A DNA stretch of 64,000 bases from CAZQRP01 sp964596125. GTDB lineage: Bacteria; Chloroflexota; Dehalococcoidia; GIF9; UBA5629. Positions 24,744 through 34,091 of this stretch are shown here, in pieces. The position numbers were made by a program, and so were the translations under genes. The notes under the pieces are model-generated. The model was not told where the DNA came from. It saw only the letters and a program-made list of their open reading frames with translations, and ran no database searches. The DNA lies in NCBI GenBank assembly GCA_964596125.1, contig CAZQRP010000014.1, forward strand, positions 33,787-97,786, in the 5' to 3' direction. The number at the start of each line of letters is the position of its first letter. The stretch's first letter is position 1.

Positions 24744-25669
24744 TGGAAAGTCTGGCTTTATATGTACCACGTTTGGTGACCACCAGAGAATATTTTGTCC
24801 CGGGACATCGTGCCTGTTCGGGATGTGTTGAAGCCCTGGCTGTGAGGCTTGTGGCAAAGGCCTTAGGCAGAAATGTAATCGTTGTAAGTGCTACGGGCTG
24901 CATGGAAATTGTTGCCTCACAAATTCCTCAAACATCCTGGGAAGTACCCTGGATTCATACTTTATTTGAGAATACCGCTGCTGTAGCTTCTGGAATAGAG
25001 TCCGGGATAAAGGCTTTGAGTCGTAAGGGTAGATATGACGCGAAAGCCAAAGTAGTGGCTATGGCAGGCGATGGGGGGACTGCCGATATTGGTATTCAAG
25101 CATTGTCCGGTGCATTGGAGAGAGGACATAACTTTATCTATGTATGCTTTGATAACGAAGCCTATATGAATACCGGAATTCAACGTTCGAGCTCTACTCC
25201 TTTTGGGGCTGCTACTACGACTTCACCTGCAGGAAAGGTAAGTATCGGGCAGACGAGATGGAAGAAAAATATGCCTGCCATTGTTGCAGCTCATGATATA
25301 CCGTATGTGGCTACCGCGTGCCCCAGCTATCCTTTCGACCTGATAAACAAAATAAATAAGGCCAAGGAAGTAAACGGCCCTGCCTATATTCATGTCCTGT
25401 CTGTCTGCCCTACGGGCTGGCGGGCACCGACAAACCTGGGTATTCGATTGGGTCGCTTAGCCGTAGAGACAGGTATTTTCCCTCTCTATGAAGTGGAAGA
25501 AGGCAAGTATACGCTAAACTTTGATTTCCCTCAGCTTCGACCAATCGAGGACTACTTCAAGCTGCAAGGTAGATTTCGACACCTTCCTAAAGAAGTAGTA
25601 GCTCAAATTCAGGAAAAGGTAAGGACGGAATATGCCAAACTTAAAGATAAAGCCCTCCGGAGTTCTTAA
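24743..25669 (+). CDS. porB: 2-oxoacid:ferredoxin oxidoreductase beta subunit (TPP-binding)
   Basis: 308 residues, GTG start overlapping the porA stop by one base. The TPP/Mg site is GDGGTADIGIQALSGALERG with DNEAYMNTG, and the cysteines for the proximal [4Fe-4S] cluster are in HRACSGC, ATGCMEI and a third Cys near SVCPTGWR. The sequence GIQRSSSTPFGAATTTSPAG is typical of pyruvate synthase-type beta subunits, so pyruvate is the likely substrate. Confidence 0.93.
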   Translation: MESLALYVPRLVTTREYFVPGHRACSGCVEALAVRLVAKALGRNVIVVSATGCMEIVASQIPQTSWEVPWIHTLFENTAAVASGIESGIKALSRKGRYDAKAKVVAMAGDGGTADIGIQALSGALERGHNFIYVCFDNEAYMNTGIQRSSSTPFGAATTTSPAGKVSIGQTRWKKNMPAIVAAHDIPYVATACPSYPFDLINKINKAKEVNGPAYIHVLSVCPTGWRAPTNLGIRLGRLAVETGIFPLYEVEEGKYTLNFDFPQLRPIEDYFKLQGRFRHLPKEVVAQIQEKVRTEYAKLKDKALRSS

Positions 25670-25671
25670 TA

Positions 25672-26121
25672 ATGGATGATAAAGTAACTACCATTATCAA
25701 TAAATATAACAGGGATAAGAGTCAATTGGTTTCTATACTCCAGGATATCCAGTCTGAATATTATTACCTGCCCAAGGAAGTCCTGGTCCAGGTGAGCGAA
25801 ACCATGATTGTTCCTCTAAGCCAGATATATAGTCTGGCCACTTTCTTCAGGGCTTTCTCTCTTAAACCCAGGGGTCGTCACCTCATCAATGTTTGTCTGG
25901 GCACCGCATGCCATGTCAGGGGTGCAGGCAGAGTGCTGGAAAGTATCGAACGTAATTTAGGTCTTAATCGGGGTGAAACCACTGAAGATAATAAATTTAC
26001 GCTGGAGACGGTCAACTGTGTGGGGGCTTGCGCTCTGGGACCGGTCGTGAAAATTGACGGCGAGTATTTCGGACAAATGAGTACTGACAAGGTCGATCCA
26101 TTGTTGACCAAATTTGAATAA
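25672..26121 (+). CDS. NuoE/HndA-like [2Fe-2S] subunit
   Basis: 149 residues with the thioredoxin-like fold and cluster ligands Cys75, Cys80 (CLGTACHVRG) and Cys116, Cys120 (NCVGACALGPVV). In complex I and NAD-linked hydrogenases it sits beside the FMN subunit and is tied to electron bifurcation in Hnd/Hyd complexes. It follows porB after 2 bp, so it belongs to the same transcript. Confidence 0.92.
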   Translation: MDDKVTTIINKYNRDKSQLVSILQDIQSEYYYLPKEVLVQVSETMIVPLSQIYSLATFFRAFSLKPRGRHLINVCLGTACHVRGAGRVLESIERNLGLNRGETTEDNKFTLETVNCVGACALGPVVKIDGEYFGQMSTDKVDPLLTKFE

Positions 26122-26147
26122 TAAATACCTATAGCAAACACAATAAA

Positions 26148-28007
26148 ATGGTAAAAAAGCTTAAATCAAGACAGGATTTAGAAGCTCTGCGAAATGAGTT
26201 ACTAAATAAACAGCAGCCGGACAAACCACAGGTTACCATTTGTAGCGGTACAGGTTGCCATGCCTATGGATGTGACAAGATTACTGATGCCTTTAAGGCT
26301 GAAATAACCAGGCAAGGACTGAAAGATAAAGTTGAAATAAAAACGACAGGTTGTCATGGCTTATGCGAGAAAGGGCCCATTGTCGTTATTCGTCCGAAGA
26401 ACATTTTTTATCAGCAGGTAAAGGTCCAGGACGTACCCGAGGTGGTAGAAAAAACAATTGCCAGGGGCGAAAGTATAGAAAGATTATTCTATACTGACCC
26501 CGTTACCGGTAATAAAATTACTCATCAACATGAGGTACCATTTTATCAAAAGCAGGAAAGGATTATTTTCGGGAGTAACGGCGAAATAGACCCGACTAAT
26601 ATAGAAGATTACATTGCCATTGGTGGCTATGCAGCTCTGGCCAAGGCTATCTTTGAAATGAAGCCGGAGCAGATAGTTGATGAAGTCAAACGCTCCGGGC
26701 TGAGGGGGCGGGGTGGTGGTGGTTTCCCCACTGGAATAAAATGGGAGTCTTGCCGGAACGCAACGGGAGATAGCCGGTATGTCATCGTGAATGCCGACGA
26801 AGGTGATCCCGGAGCTTATGCTAACAGGAGTCTTCTTGAAGGGAATCCACATAGCGTTCTCGAAGGACTGATTATCGGTGCTTACGCTATCGGTTCTCAT
26901 GAAGGATATATTTATGTTCGGCATGAATACCCGTTGGCGGTGGAGGATGTAAAGATAGCCATAGAACAGGCAACACAACTGGGGCTTATCGGCGAAAATA
27001 TCTTAGGATCAGGCTTTCATTTCAGTGTCCGCATAAATAGGGGTGGTGGTGCTTTTGTCTGTGGTGAGTCCACTGCATTAATGGCCTCTCTGGAAGGCGA
27101 GGTTGGGGAGCCGAGAGCCAAATATGTTCACACGGCTGAAAAGGGACTGTGGGATAGACCTACCGATCTGAACAACGTAGAGACCTGGGCAAATGTGCCC
27201 TTAATAATCAATAAGGGTGCCGAGTGGTACCGTACCATAGGCAGTGATGGTAGCAAGGGGACCAAAATCTTTTCTTTGACCGGTAAAGTTAACAACACAG
27301 GTTTGGTGGAAGTACCTATGGGGATGACGCTCAGGGAGATTATTTATGATATTGGCGGCGGTATACGCGGTGGTAAGAAATTTAAAGCTGTGCAGACCGG
27401 AGGACCTTCGGGCGGCTGTCTACCTGAGAGTCTGCTTGACCTGCCGGTGGATTTTGACGAGCTGACTAAAGCGGGCTCGATGATGGGCTCTGGCGGCATG
27501 ATTGTTATGGATGAGGATAACTGTATGGTGGACGTGGCCAAGTATTTCCTTACGTTCCTCGAAGAAGAGTCCTGCGGCAAGTGCGTTCCTTGTCGAGAAG
27601 GAATAAAGAGGATGAGAGAAATATTAAATGATATTACTGATGGTAAAGGTGAGGAGACTGATATTGGATTACTGGAACAGCTTTCTGATTCCTTGATGGA
27701 TAGTTCGCTTTGTGCTTTGGGCGCTACTGCACCCAATCCTGTCTTAACCACTATACGTTATTTCAGAGATGAATATGAGGCTCATATAAAAGAGAAGAAA
27801 TGTCCTGCCGGTGTATGTAAGGCTTTAATTCGCTATTATATAATCGAAGAGAAATGTCCCGGCTGTGGACTTTGTGTCAAAGCCTGTCCGGTGGAAGCTA
27901 TAACCTTCGTGGAAAAGAAAAAGCCGGTAATTCTTGATGAATCAAAATGCATTAGATGTGGCGCTTGTTATGATGTCTGTAATTTGGGAGCTGTAGGTAT
28001 TGAGTAA
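26148..28007 (+). CDS. NuoF/HndC/HydB-like NADH-binding flavoprotein with extra ferredoxin domains
   Basis: 619 residues in four parts: an N-terminal thioredoxin-like [2Fe-2S] domain (CSGTGCHAYGC, TGCHGLCEKGP), the FMN and NADH site (GLRGRGGGGFPTGIKWE, ADEGDPGAYANRSLLEGNPH), the SLBB domain, the N3-type cluster motif ESCGKCVPCREG, and a C-terminal 2[4Fe-4S] ferredoxin (CPGCGLCVKACP, CIRCGACYDVC). This architecture is that of bifurcating hydrogenase HydB/HndC and formate dehydrogenase FdsB relatives rather than true complex I. Here no hydrogenase or formate dehydrogenase subunit is next to it; the partner is the 2-oxoacid oxidoreductase. Confidence 0.93.
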   Translation: MVKKLKSRQDLEALRNELLNKQQPDKPQVTICSGTGCHAYGCDKITDAFKAEITRQGLKDKVEIKTTGCHGLCEKGPIVVIRPKNIFYQQVKVQDVPEVVEKTIARGESIERLFYTDPVTGNKITHQHEVPFYQKQERIIFGSNGEIDPTNIEDYIAIGGYAALAKAIFEMKPEQIVDEVKRSGLRGRGGGGFPTGIKWESCRNATGDSRYVIVNADEGDPGAYANRSLLEGNPHSVLEGLIIGAYAIGSHEGYIYVRHEYPLAVEDVKIAIEQATQLGLIGENILGSGFHFSVRINRGGGAFVCGESTALMASLEGEVGEPRAKYVHTAEKGLWDRPTDLNNVETWANVPLIINKGAEWYRTIGSDGSKGTKIFSLTGKVNNTGLVEVPMGMTLREIIYDIGGGIRGGKKFKAVQTGGPSGGCLPESLLDLPVDFDELTKAGSMMGSGGMIVMDEDNCMVDVAKYFLTFLEEESCGKCVPCREGIKRMREILNDITDGKGEETDIGLLEQLSDSLMDSSLCALGATAPNPVLTTIRYFRDEYEAHIKEKKCPAGVCKALIRYYIIEEKCPGCGLCVKACPVEAITFVEKKKPVILDESKCIRCGACYDVCNLGAVGIE

Positions 28008-28728
28008 GATGATAACCTTAAAGATTGACGGTCGTGAATTACAAGCTGAAAAAGAGCAAACAATACTCCAGGTAGCAGGAGAGAATGGTATTGAGATACC
28101 TACTCTTTGCCATCATGAAGCGATTGAGCCGTATGGTGCCTGCAGGTTATGTATCGTTGAAATTACTAAAGGAGGACGTTCCAGAATTGTAGCCTCCTGT
28201 CTTTATCCCATAGAGAACGGCTTAGAGGTAAAAACTAACTCGCCAAAAGTGTTAAGTAACCGTAAAGTGATACTGGAGTTGCTGTTAGCCCGGTGTCCCA
28301 ACAATAAGGTAATCAGGGAATTAGCCTCTAAGATTGGCATTGAGCAACCACCATTTAAACCCGAATATCTTGAAGACGAAGATTGTATCGTCTGCGGTCT
28401 ATGCGTCAGAGCTTGTGGACAGGTTGTTGGTGCCAGTGCGATTAGCCTGGTTAATCGTGGGATAACGAAAGAGCCGGCCGCTCCTTTCTTTGAGTCAGCT
28501 GATGATTGCATTGGCTGTGGTTCCTGCTATTATATTTGTCCGACTGGTGCTATCAAGATGGAAGATAGAGGGGACACCAGAATAATACACAACTGGAAAA
28601 TCGAATTTAAACTAAAGAAATGTAATGTGTGTGGTAATTACTGGGCACCGGAAAAACAATTGGATTATATCAGCAAAAAATGGAATTTGCCTGCAAATTT
28701 CTTCGATATTTGCCCCAATTGTAAGTAA
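28000..28728 (+). CDS. HoxU/NuoG-N-like iron-sulfur subunit
   Basis: 242 residues. A [2Fe-2S] plant-type domain at the N-terminus (LCHHEAIEPYGACRLCIVEI), the stretch with RCPNN that replaces the usual His-Cys cluster region, then two 4Fe-4S motifs (CIVCGLCVRACG, CIGCGSCYYICPTGA) and a C-terminal zinc-ribbon-like pair (CNVCGNYW, ICPNCK). It matches HoxU or the front part of HydA/NuoG without catalytic H-cluster. Start is TTG 28000 overlapping the NuoF-like gene by 8 bp; ATG 28009 is an alternative. It probably wires the flavin subunit to PorABG. Confidence 0.88.
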   Translation: MSKMITLKIDGRELQAEKEQTILQVAGENGIEIPTLCHHEAIEPYGACRLCIVEITKGGRSRIVASCLYPIENGLEVKTNSPKVLSNRKVILELLLARCPNNKVIRELASKIGIEQPPFKPEYLEDEDCIVCGLCVRACGQVVGASAISLVNRGITKEPAAPFFESADDCIGCGSCYYICPTGAIKMEDRGDTRIIHNWKIEFKLKKCNVCGNYWAPEKQLDYISKKWNLPANFFDICPNCK

Positions 28729-28758
28729 TCCATCGGCCAAAAGCCTTCTGCTCATTCC

Positions 28759-28787
28759 TTGACTCGTTTTAGCTAATAAACTATACT
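28759..28787 (+). promoter_or_regulatory. tRNA-Pro promoter
   Basis: TTGACT (28759-28764), 17-bp spacer, TATACT (28782-28787), 12 bp before the tRNA. Same hexamers and spacing as 22451-22479. Confidence 0.75.
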
Positions 28788-28798
28788 TTTTTTCACTA

Positions 28799-28874
28799 CG
28801 GGGTGTAGCGCAGGGGCTAGCGCGCATGGTTTGGGACCATGAGGTCGGAGGTTCAAATCCTCTCACCCCGACCA
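28799..28874 (+). tRNA. tRNA-Pro (TGG)
   Basis: 76 nt including encoded CCA. Acceptor CGGGGTG/CACCCCG, anticodon loop TTTGGGA (anticodon TGG), discriminator A. A decayed relative with the same promoter lies at 22496-22568. Confidence 0.95.
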
Positions 28875-28943
28875 TAGCTTCGAAATGGCAGTAGTAGCCT
28901 TCATGCTCTTACAGGTGAAGATATGAGCATAATACGAATTTTG

Positions 28944-29240
28944 TCAGAGCCCATCCTTATTAACGGAAGGGGCTGCTGTGGTAGGGACAATTATTGTTAC
29001 GTTAATACCAATAGTATCAGGAAGGGGATGGACTGGTTCATTATGTGCCCATATCGTTCGCATGTCCGTATACGCCGGCCTTGAGTTCGAGCTATAGTCC
29101 ATGGTACTGAATATCGCTTTAGAGCTGCCGCCAGCCTTATTGTCGTTATAAATGGTATCGCATTTGGGACATCGTATTGCATCAGGAAAAGCTATACAGC
29201 CACATTTGGAACACCGGTGAGTCTTATTTACAATTTGCAT
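28944..29240 (-). CDS. zinc-ribbon-containing hypothetical protein
   Basis: 98 residues with an N-terminal zinc ribbon (CSKCGCIAFPDAIRCPKC, residues 9-26) and a low-complexity, Pro/Thr-rich remainder without recognisable domain. AAGGAG lies about 13 nt before the ATG, a loose fit. Small zinc-ribbon proteins like this often bind nucleic acids or proteins; nothing more can be said. Confidence 0.5.
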   Translation of the reverse strand: MQIVNKTHRCSKCGCIAFPDAIRCPKCDTIYNDNKAGGSSKAIFSTMDYSSNSRPAYTDMRTIWAHNEPVHPLPDTIGINVTIIVPTTAAPSVNKDGL

Positions 29241-29325
29241 GATCTAACTGGCTCCTTCTTCGTTACTACTATCAAGTTCAGCGTTTATCCTGTGTGATAT
29301 CCTACGTTATCCTATTTATTCACCT

Positions 29326-29580
29326 CTAATTGTGTATCTTGCCGAGATACCACATATTAGACTTTGTGTTGCGATAAATATCGTAAATAAAACCTTTACT
29401 TGTTCTAACCGTAAAATAATTCTTCGGAATCACCTCTCCCCCTAATTCCTCGGAAGCACACCACTTCTGATAAATCCTTGATATACGCTCAGTTTTGCCG
29501 TTTCTGGTGATGGTTAAGGGTGTACCTTCAATGTTTGCGCTGACCTTTAATTCCTCTGGTTTTTCCAGTAAGCGGGTCAT
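29326..29580 (-). CDS. DUF6504-like protein upstream of lexA's terminator side
   Basis: 84 residues from ATG 29580, with GGAGG 5 nt before it. The sequence TRNGKTERISRIYQKW and YFTVRTSKGFIYDIYRN with a final WYLGKIH resembles the small DUF6504 proteins that often sit with lexA or imuB-type polymerases. It follows lexA by 68 bp on the same strand and may be part of the SOS operon (inference). Function unknown. Confidence 0.55.
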   Translation of the reverse strand: MTRLLEKPEELKVSANIEGTPLTITRNGKTERISRIYQKWCASEELGGEVIPKNYFTVRTSKGFIYDIYRNTKSNMWYLGKIHN

Positions 29581-29648
29581 TTTAACCTCCATGATGTTGA
29601 TATGAGCTCTTGCCTTTTATCCTTGAGAAAGCCATCAGGTTCAGGAAC

Positions 29649-30275
29649 TTACAATTTTCTGATAACACCAACAACTTTTCCTTGTACCTCTATGTTCTCA
29701 GGATTAACATATATAGCTTCCATTTGACTATTAGCAGGCTGGAGACGAATTTCTTTGACGCCACGGAATAATCGTTTTAACGTTACCTCCTGCTTATCTT
29801 TGATCCAGGCGGCAACCATATCACCATCATCGGCAGTATTTGAGGGATGCATTAAAACAATGTCGCCATCATCGATGAGTGCGTCTATCATTGAAGTACC
29901 TTTTACCTTTAATGCATAGACTTCTTTTCCCTGTGTCAGTTCATCGGTGAGCTCCAGTGTTTCTATAGCTTCGACTTCCCAGGTGTCTGAATTGGGCACT
30001 GCTATTGGTTCACCGGCAGCAATAGTACCTAACAGAGGTACTCGAACTATATTCTTTCTGTCAAGGAGTTGAATACTTCTAAATACTTCAGGGTCCCGGT
30101 GAATGACACCTTCTCTTTCCAATATGTTAAGATGATGCTGGACCACCGCAGTAGAACTTAACGAGCACCCCTTGAGGATATCACGTACTGTTGGTGCATA
30201 ACCCCTGTCTTCGACAAAATCGCGTATAAACTTAAGTATCGTTTGCCTGGTTTGACTAATGCCAGGTTTTTTCAT
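29649..30275 (-). CDS. lexA: LexA SOS repressor
   Basis: 208 residues. Winged-helix DNA-binding domain at residues 1-70 (FVEDRGYAPTVRDILKGC), self-cleavage site Ala87-Gly88 in TIAAGEP, catalytic Ser128 (GTSMIDA) and Lys167 (EVTLKRL). It represses DNA damage genes until RecA filaments trigger cleavage. GGGAGG precedes the ATG. The recognition helix region (SSTAVVQHHLNIL) differs from the well-known E. coli and Bacillus forms, so its operator may differ. Confidence 0.95.
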   Translation of the reverse strand: MKKPGISQTRQTILKFIRDFVEDRGYAPTVRDILKGCSLSSTAVVQHHLNILEREGVIHRDPEVFRSIQLLDRKNIVRVPLLGTIAAGEPIAVPNSDTWEVEAIETLELTDELTQGKEVYALKVKGTSMIDALIDDGDIVLMHPSNTADDGDMVAAWIKDKQEVTLKRLFRGVKEIRLQPANSQMEAIYVNPENIEVQGKVVGVIRKL

Positions 30276-30294
30276 ATTGCCTCCCTGTTATATG

Positions 30295-30358
30295 AAACAT
30301 GTGTTTTACAAACTAACGTTCTACAAACAAGTGTACAAGATATTCTACCCTTTGTCAA
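30295..30358 (-). promoter_or_regulatory. lexA promoter and inverted repeat
   Basis: On the minus strand TTGACA (30353-30358), 17-bp spacer, TACACT (30330-30335). Downstream, AAACA-TG-TGTTT (30295-30306) is an inverted repeat between promoter and start codon, a candidate autoregulatory operator. No canonical GAACNNNNGTTC or CTGTN8ACAG box is present. Confidence 0.6.
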
Positions 30359-30540
30359 TACCTCCGCTGAAATTTCGAGCAAATTTTGTTTTAACATGTG
30401 GAACTGAAGCAATTGGCACTGCACATTTCTTTGGGATAGATTTGATAGCTGCTATCGTAAAAGGGTACGTTTCTCCGAGAAGTTAAGGGATCGAAAACGA
30501 TAGACGGTAGGTCGGGTATAACAGGTCAGTAGGGGATTGC

Positions 30541-32091
30541 TTAATGAAAATCGGCTGCTTTGAAAACTATGTGTTTTTGCCAATCTGGTGATGATTCGGG
30601 AAAATCGGTGCGAAAATGAGCGCCGCGGCTTTCTTCGCGAAGGAGCGCTGCTTCAGTCATGAGGCGAGCATTTAAAATCATGTTGTTCAGCTCATATGAA
30701 GGGCGGTCTGTAGGTTGGGGTAGAGAGTGTTGCCAGGCAGATAAAATATCGGCTGCCTCAACCATATTTTCACCGGAGCGCACAATACCCAGTTTTTTCC
30801 AGAGTAGAGATTGAAGATTTGGCAGGTTGAGAGGAGGTACGTTGTTCAAAGCTCTTCGTTGGTTGATTGGATAGTGCTCAACCTGTATCGCGCCTGAAGT
30901 CGAGGAGCTTTTTTTAATTTCATTAGTTCTATCCACGATTCGTTTGCTGAAAACGACTACTTCCAGCAGTGAGTTTGATGCTAACCTGTTGGCGCCATGA
31001 ACGCCAGTACAGGCGGTTTCACCGGCGGCAAAGAGCCCACTGATATCTGTTTCTCCCCAAATATTGACCTTAACACCTCCCATGAAGTAGTGAGCTGCCG
31101 GTGAAACGGGAATAAGGTCCTTAGTGATGTCTAATCCGTGATCGAGACAGAAACGGTAAATATTAGGGAAGCGAGTGGTTATAAGACGGGGTGCGATGTG
31201 AGTAACATCTAAAAATACGTTGTCACTTCCGGTTTTTATCATTTGGTTAAGAATACTTCGGGCTACTACATCTCTCGGAGCTAAGTCAGCTTCCGGTGTA
31301 TAGTCAGGCATGAAACGGATCCCTTCAACATCGCGCAGAATACCGCCTTCCCCCCGTACAGCTTCAGATATAAGAAAAGGTGGAATGCCGGGTAGTCTAA
31401 TGGCGGTAGGATGGAACTGGAAAAATTCCATATCGGTAACTTCAGCGCCGGCCTGGAAAGCAAGGGCATTACCATCACCGGTAGCCACATTCGAGTTGGT
31501 AGTATATTTAAATAGTCGTCCAGCACCTCCTGTGGCTAAAATAACAAACCGGCATTCGTAATCAACAATTTGGCCGGTACCGCAATCAAGTGCTCTTATA
31601 CCATTTACTTTATTATTTTCTACCATGATTTGCGTTGCCAGACAATATTCAAGGACTTTAATCGATGACATACGTACCTGACGACTTAAAGCGACTTCAA
31701 TATGTTCACCGGTAGCATCGCCGCCAGCGTGAAGAATTCTGGGCACGCTGTGCGCTGCCTCTCTGGTTAGCGCAACCTCACCATTAACAGTGTCAAAATA
31801 GACACCGAACGTAATAAGGTCGGCGATGCGATCGGGAGCTTCGTTGCTGAGAATCCGTACTGCATCGGGATCACATAGTCCGTTACCTGCTGCCATTGTG
31901 TCCTGGAAATGTAGTTCCGGAGAGTCATTTTTACCCAGAGGAGCAGCAATCCCTCCCTGGGCATACTTTGTATTGCAATCATCAATGCTACCTTTGGTCA
32001 GGATAAGGACACTACCAGCCTCTTTGGCTAAAAGAGCTGTATAAAGTCCGGCGATGCCGCTGCCGATTATAATATAGTCATAGTAGCTCAT
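30541..32091 (-). CDS. nadB: L-aspartate oxidase
   Basis: 516 residues of the succinate dehydrogenase/fumarate reductase flavoprotein family: FAD motif IIGSGIAGLYTALLAKEAG, KYAQGGIAAPLGKNDSP, ATGGAGRLFKYTTNS, the active-site HPTAIRLPG and ArgGluGly-type stretch EAVRGEGGILRD, and GANRLASNSLLEV. NadB makes iminoaspartate for NAD synthesis; in anaerobes fumarate serves as electron acceptor. nadA and nadC are not adjacent. Confidence 0.94.
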   Translation of the reverse strand: MSYYDYIIIGSGIAGLYTALLAKEAGSVLILTKGSIDDCNTKYAQGGIAAPLGKNDSPELHFQDTMAAGNGLCDPDAVRILSNEAPDRIADLITFGVYFDTVNGEVALTREAAHSVPRILHAGGDATGEHIEVALSRQVRMSSIKVLEYCLATQIMVENNKVNGIRALDCGTGQIVDYECRFVILATGGAGRLFKYTTNSNVATGDGNALAFQAGAEVTDMEFFQFHPTAIRLPGIPPFLISEAVRGEGGILRDVEGIRFMPDYTPEADLAPRDVVARSILNQMIKTGSDNVFLDVTHIAPRLITTRFPNIYRFCLDHGLDITKDLIPVSPAAHYFMGGVKVNIWGETDISGLFAAGETACTGVHGANRLASNSLLEVVVFSKRIVDRTNEIKKSSSTSGAIQVEHYPINQRRALNNVPPLNLPNLQSLLWKKLGIVRSGENMVEAADILSAWQHSLPQPTDRPSYELNNMILNARLMTEAALLREESRGAHFRTDFPESSPDWQKHIVFKAADFH

Positions 32092-32300
32092 ATAATTTAT
32101 CTTTTCAGTTCATTTTATAATAGAGTATGGTAATCTACCTTTTAAATTATTCTATTGAGATAATTAAGTTTGTAAGCCAAATTCAAAAGTTAGTTTATAT
32201 CTTCCGTAGTTAGTAGTTATATTATTTCTATATTCTAATAAGGCTCTTTAGGACTGGCAGTTGGACAATCTTGTGTCGTTAGCCATGCATTACCCTGATA

Positions 32301-33623
32301 TCAGGAATAAATATAATTGTCTTTCATACTTTCTTCATAAGGATCGTCAATCGTAATTTGTCCCTGAAGTGCCCAGGGGCTGGTCTTGTTGACTGTGATT
32401 GTTACCAGTTGTCCCAGGTAGTCACCTTTATTATCAAAAAAAACTAGTTTGTTACTTCTGGTGCGACCAAACCATTTCTCTTTTTTCTTTCCTTCAACTA
32501 ATATTTCCACTGTCTTCCCCTGCAGCCGAGAATTGATTTCACCCGCTATTTCAGTATGAAGCCTTTCAATACTGTCGAGTCGCTCCTTTTTCACAACCGA
32601 TGGAACACTATCTTCATTTTCTCTTGAGGCTATTGTATCCGGCCGTGGCGAATAGGCAGCAACGTGGACGGTATCGAACTTAATTTCTTCAAGTAAATCT
32701 TCAGTTCGTTTAAACTGTTCATAGGTTTCACCGGGAAAACCAACGATCACATCTGTACTTAGTGCGATCTCCGGGATATGGCTGCGGATGGTACCAATGA
32801 GATCACGGTACTGTTGGATAGTATAGTCTCTCCTCATGGCTTTTAAAATGGCATTGTCTCCTGATTGAACAGGAAGGTTTATATGTTCACACACTTTGTC
32901 CAGCGAAGCGATGTTTTTAATGAGCTTATGGCTCATATCTTTAGGATGATTGGTAAGAAAACGGATCCTGGCTAGCCCGTCAATATAACTCAAGTCGGTA
33001 AGCAGATCGCTCAGGTCAGGTCGCAGCAGCAAGTCATGGCCATACGAGTTCACATTTTGGCCTAAAAGTGTAATTTCTTTCACTCCGTTCTTTGCCAGAT
33101 CCATAACTTCATGGATAATCTCTATCATAGGACGGCTTTTTTCTCTTCCTCGTCGGTAGGGGACAACGCAATAGGAACAAAAATTATCACATCCTTGAAT
33201 AATAGGAACAAGGGCGGTTGGTGCCATGCGTTTCCGTGAGGTCAGATTTCTGGTTGCATTGGACAATACGATTTTGCCTTTTTGGAACCAGTTGAGCAGC
33301 TCATGATAGTCTCCAGGTTTGAAGAAAAGGTCGACATGAGGAAATCGTCTTTCAAGGTCTCCTGTTTTTGAATCGACAAAGCAGCCGGTAACCAAAATGG
33401 ATGAAAGAGGATTGTCCCTTTTAATTCTTTTCAAGAGGCCAAGAGTTCCAATGACCTTATCTTCAGCGCTCTGGCGAACAATACAGGTGTTTAGTATTAT
33501 TAAATCGGCATTTTGAGGCGTGTCAGTAGAATGATAGCCATATAGCCCCAGATATTCTATTATCCGTTGTGATTCGGCCTTATTCATTTGACAGCCGATA
33601 GTCCAGATATAATATTTGTGCAT
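32301..33623 (-). CDS. miaB: tRNA-2-methylthio-N6-dimethylallyladenosine synthase
   Basis: 440 residues: UPF0004 domain (IWTIGCQMNKAESQ), radical SAM core with GCDNFCSYCVVPYRRGRE (CxxxCxxC), and a C-terminal TRAM domain (LVEGKKKEKWFGRTRSNKLV). It methylthiolates i6A37 of tRNAs reading UNN codons, acting after MiaA, which is encoded at 45443-46393. Confidence 0.92.
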   Translation of the reverse strand: MHKYYIWTIGCQMNKAESQRIIEYLGLYGYHSTDTPQNADLIILNTCIVRQSAEDKVIGTLGLLKRIKRDNPLSSILVTGCFVDSKTGDLERRFPHVDLFFKPGDYHELLNWFQKGKIVLSNATRNLTSRKRMAPTALVPIIQGCDNFCSYCVVPYRRGREKSRPMIEIIHEVMDLAKNGVKEITLLGQNVNSYGHDLLLRPDLSDLLTDLSYIDGLARIRFLTNHPKDMSHKLIKNIASLDKVCEHINLPVQSGDNAILKAMRRDYTIQQYRDLIGTIRSHIPEIALSTDVIVGFPGETYEQFKRTEDLLEEIKFDTVHVAAYSPRPDTIASRENEDSVPSVVKKERLDSIERLHTEIAGEINSRLQGKTVEILVEGKKKEKWFGRTRSNKLVFFDNKGDYLGQLVTITVNKTSPWALQGQITIDDPYEESMKDNYIYS

Positions 33624-33741
33624 AATTTATGCCTGATTGCCTAGCTCAGTATACCTGTCGAACTGGTATCGATAGCTATGGTTTCAGTATAGCCCACATC
33701 AGCAAGGAGAACAAGCGATAACAATTGTTTGATTTAAAAGA

Positions 33742-33831
33742 TGGCGGAGGGAATGGGATTCGAACCCATGACCCCATTGCTGGGGTAACCGCTTAGCAGG
33801 CGGCCGCACTAGTCCACTATGCGATCCCTCC
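33742..33831 (-). tRNA. tRNA-Ser (GCT)
   Basis: 90-nt class II tRNA, acceptor GGAGGGA, anticodon loop CTGCTAA (anticodon GCT), long variable arm, encoded CCA. Confidence 0.95.
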
Positions 33832-34091
33832 AACCATTCCGGGAGAATGCTGCATTTGCCCGATTATTATAATTATTTCATCTCTTTTGAGCAAGAACAG
33901 GCAATGCTTATCGATGGCCTGTTATTACCGATGAAATATCCATGAGCAGCGGGAAGTATCGAACGATAGCCGGTTGCTACATCCTAGATTCATACTAACA
34001 GGGGTTAAGATTGCTAGAGCTCTTACTACCTGACTAACTCTTATTGAAGGAAGCTTTTTTTGATGCTATGATACATAAATTGGGTAAAGCT

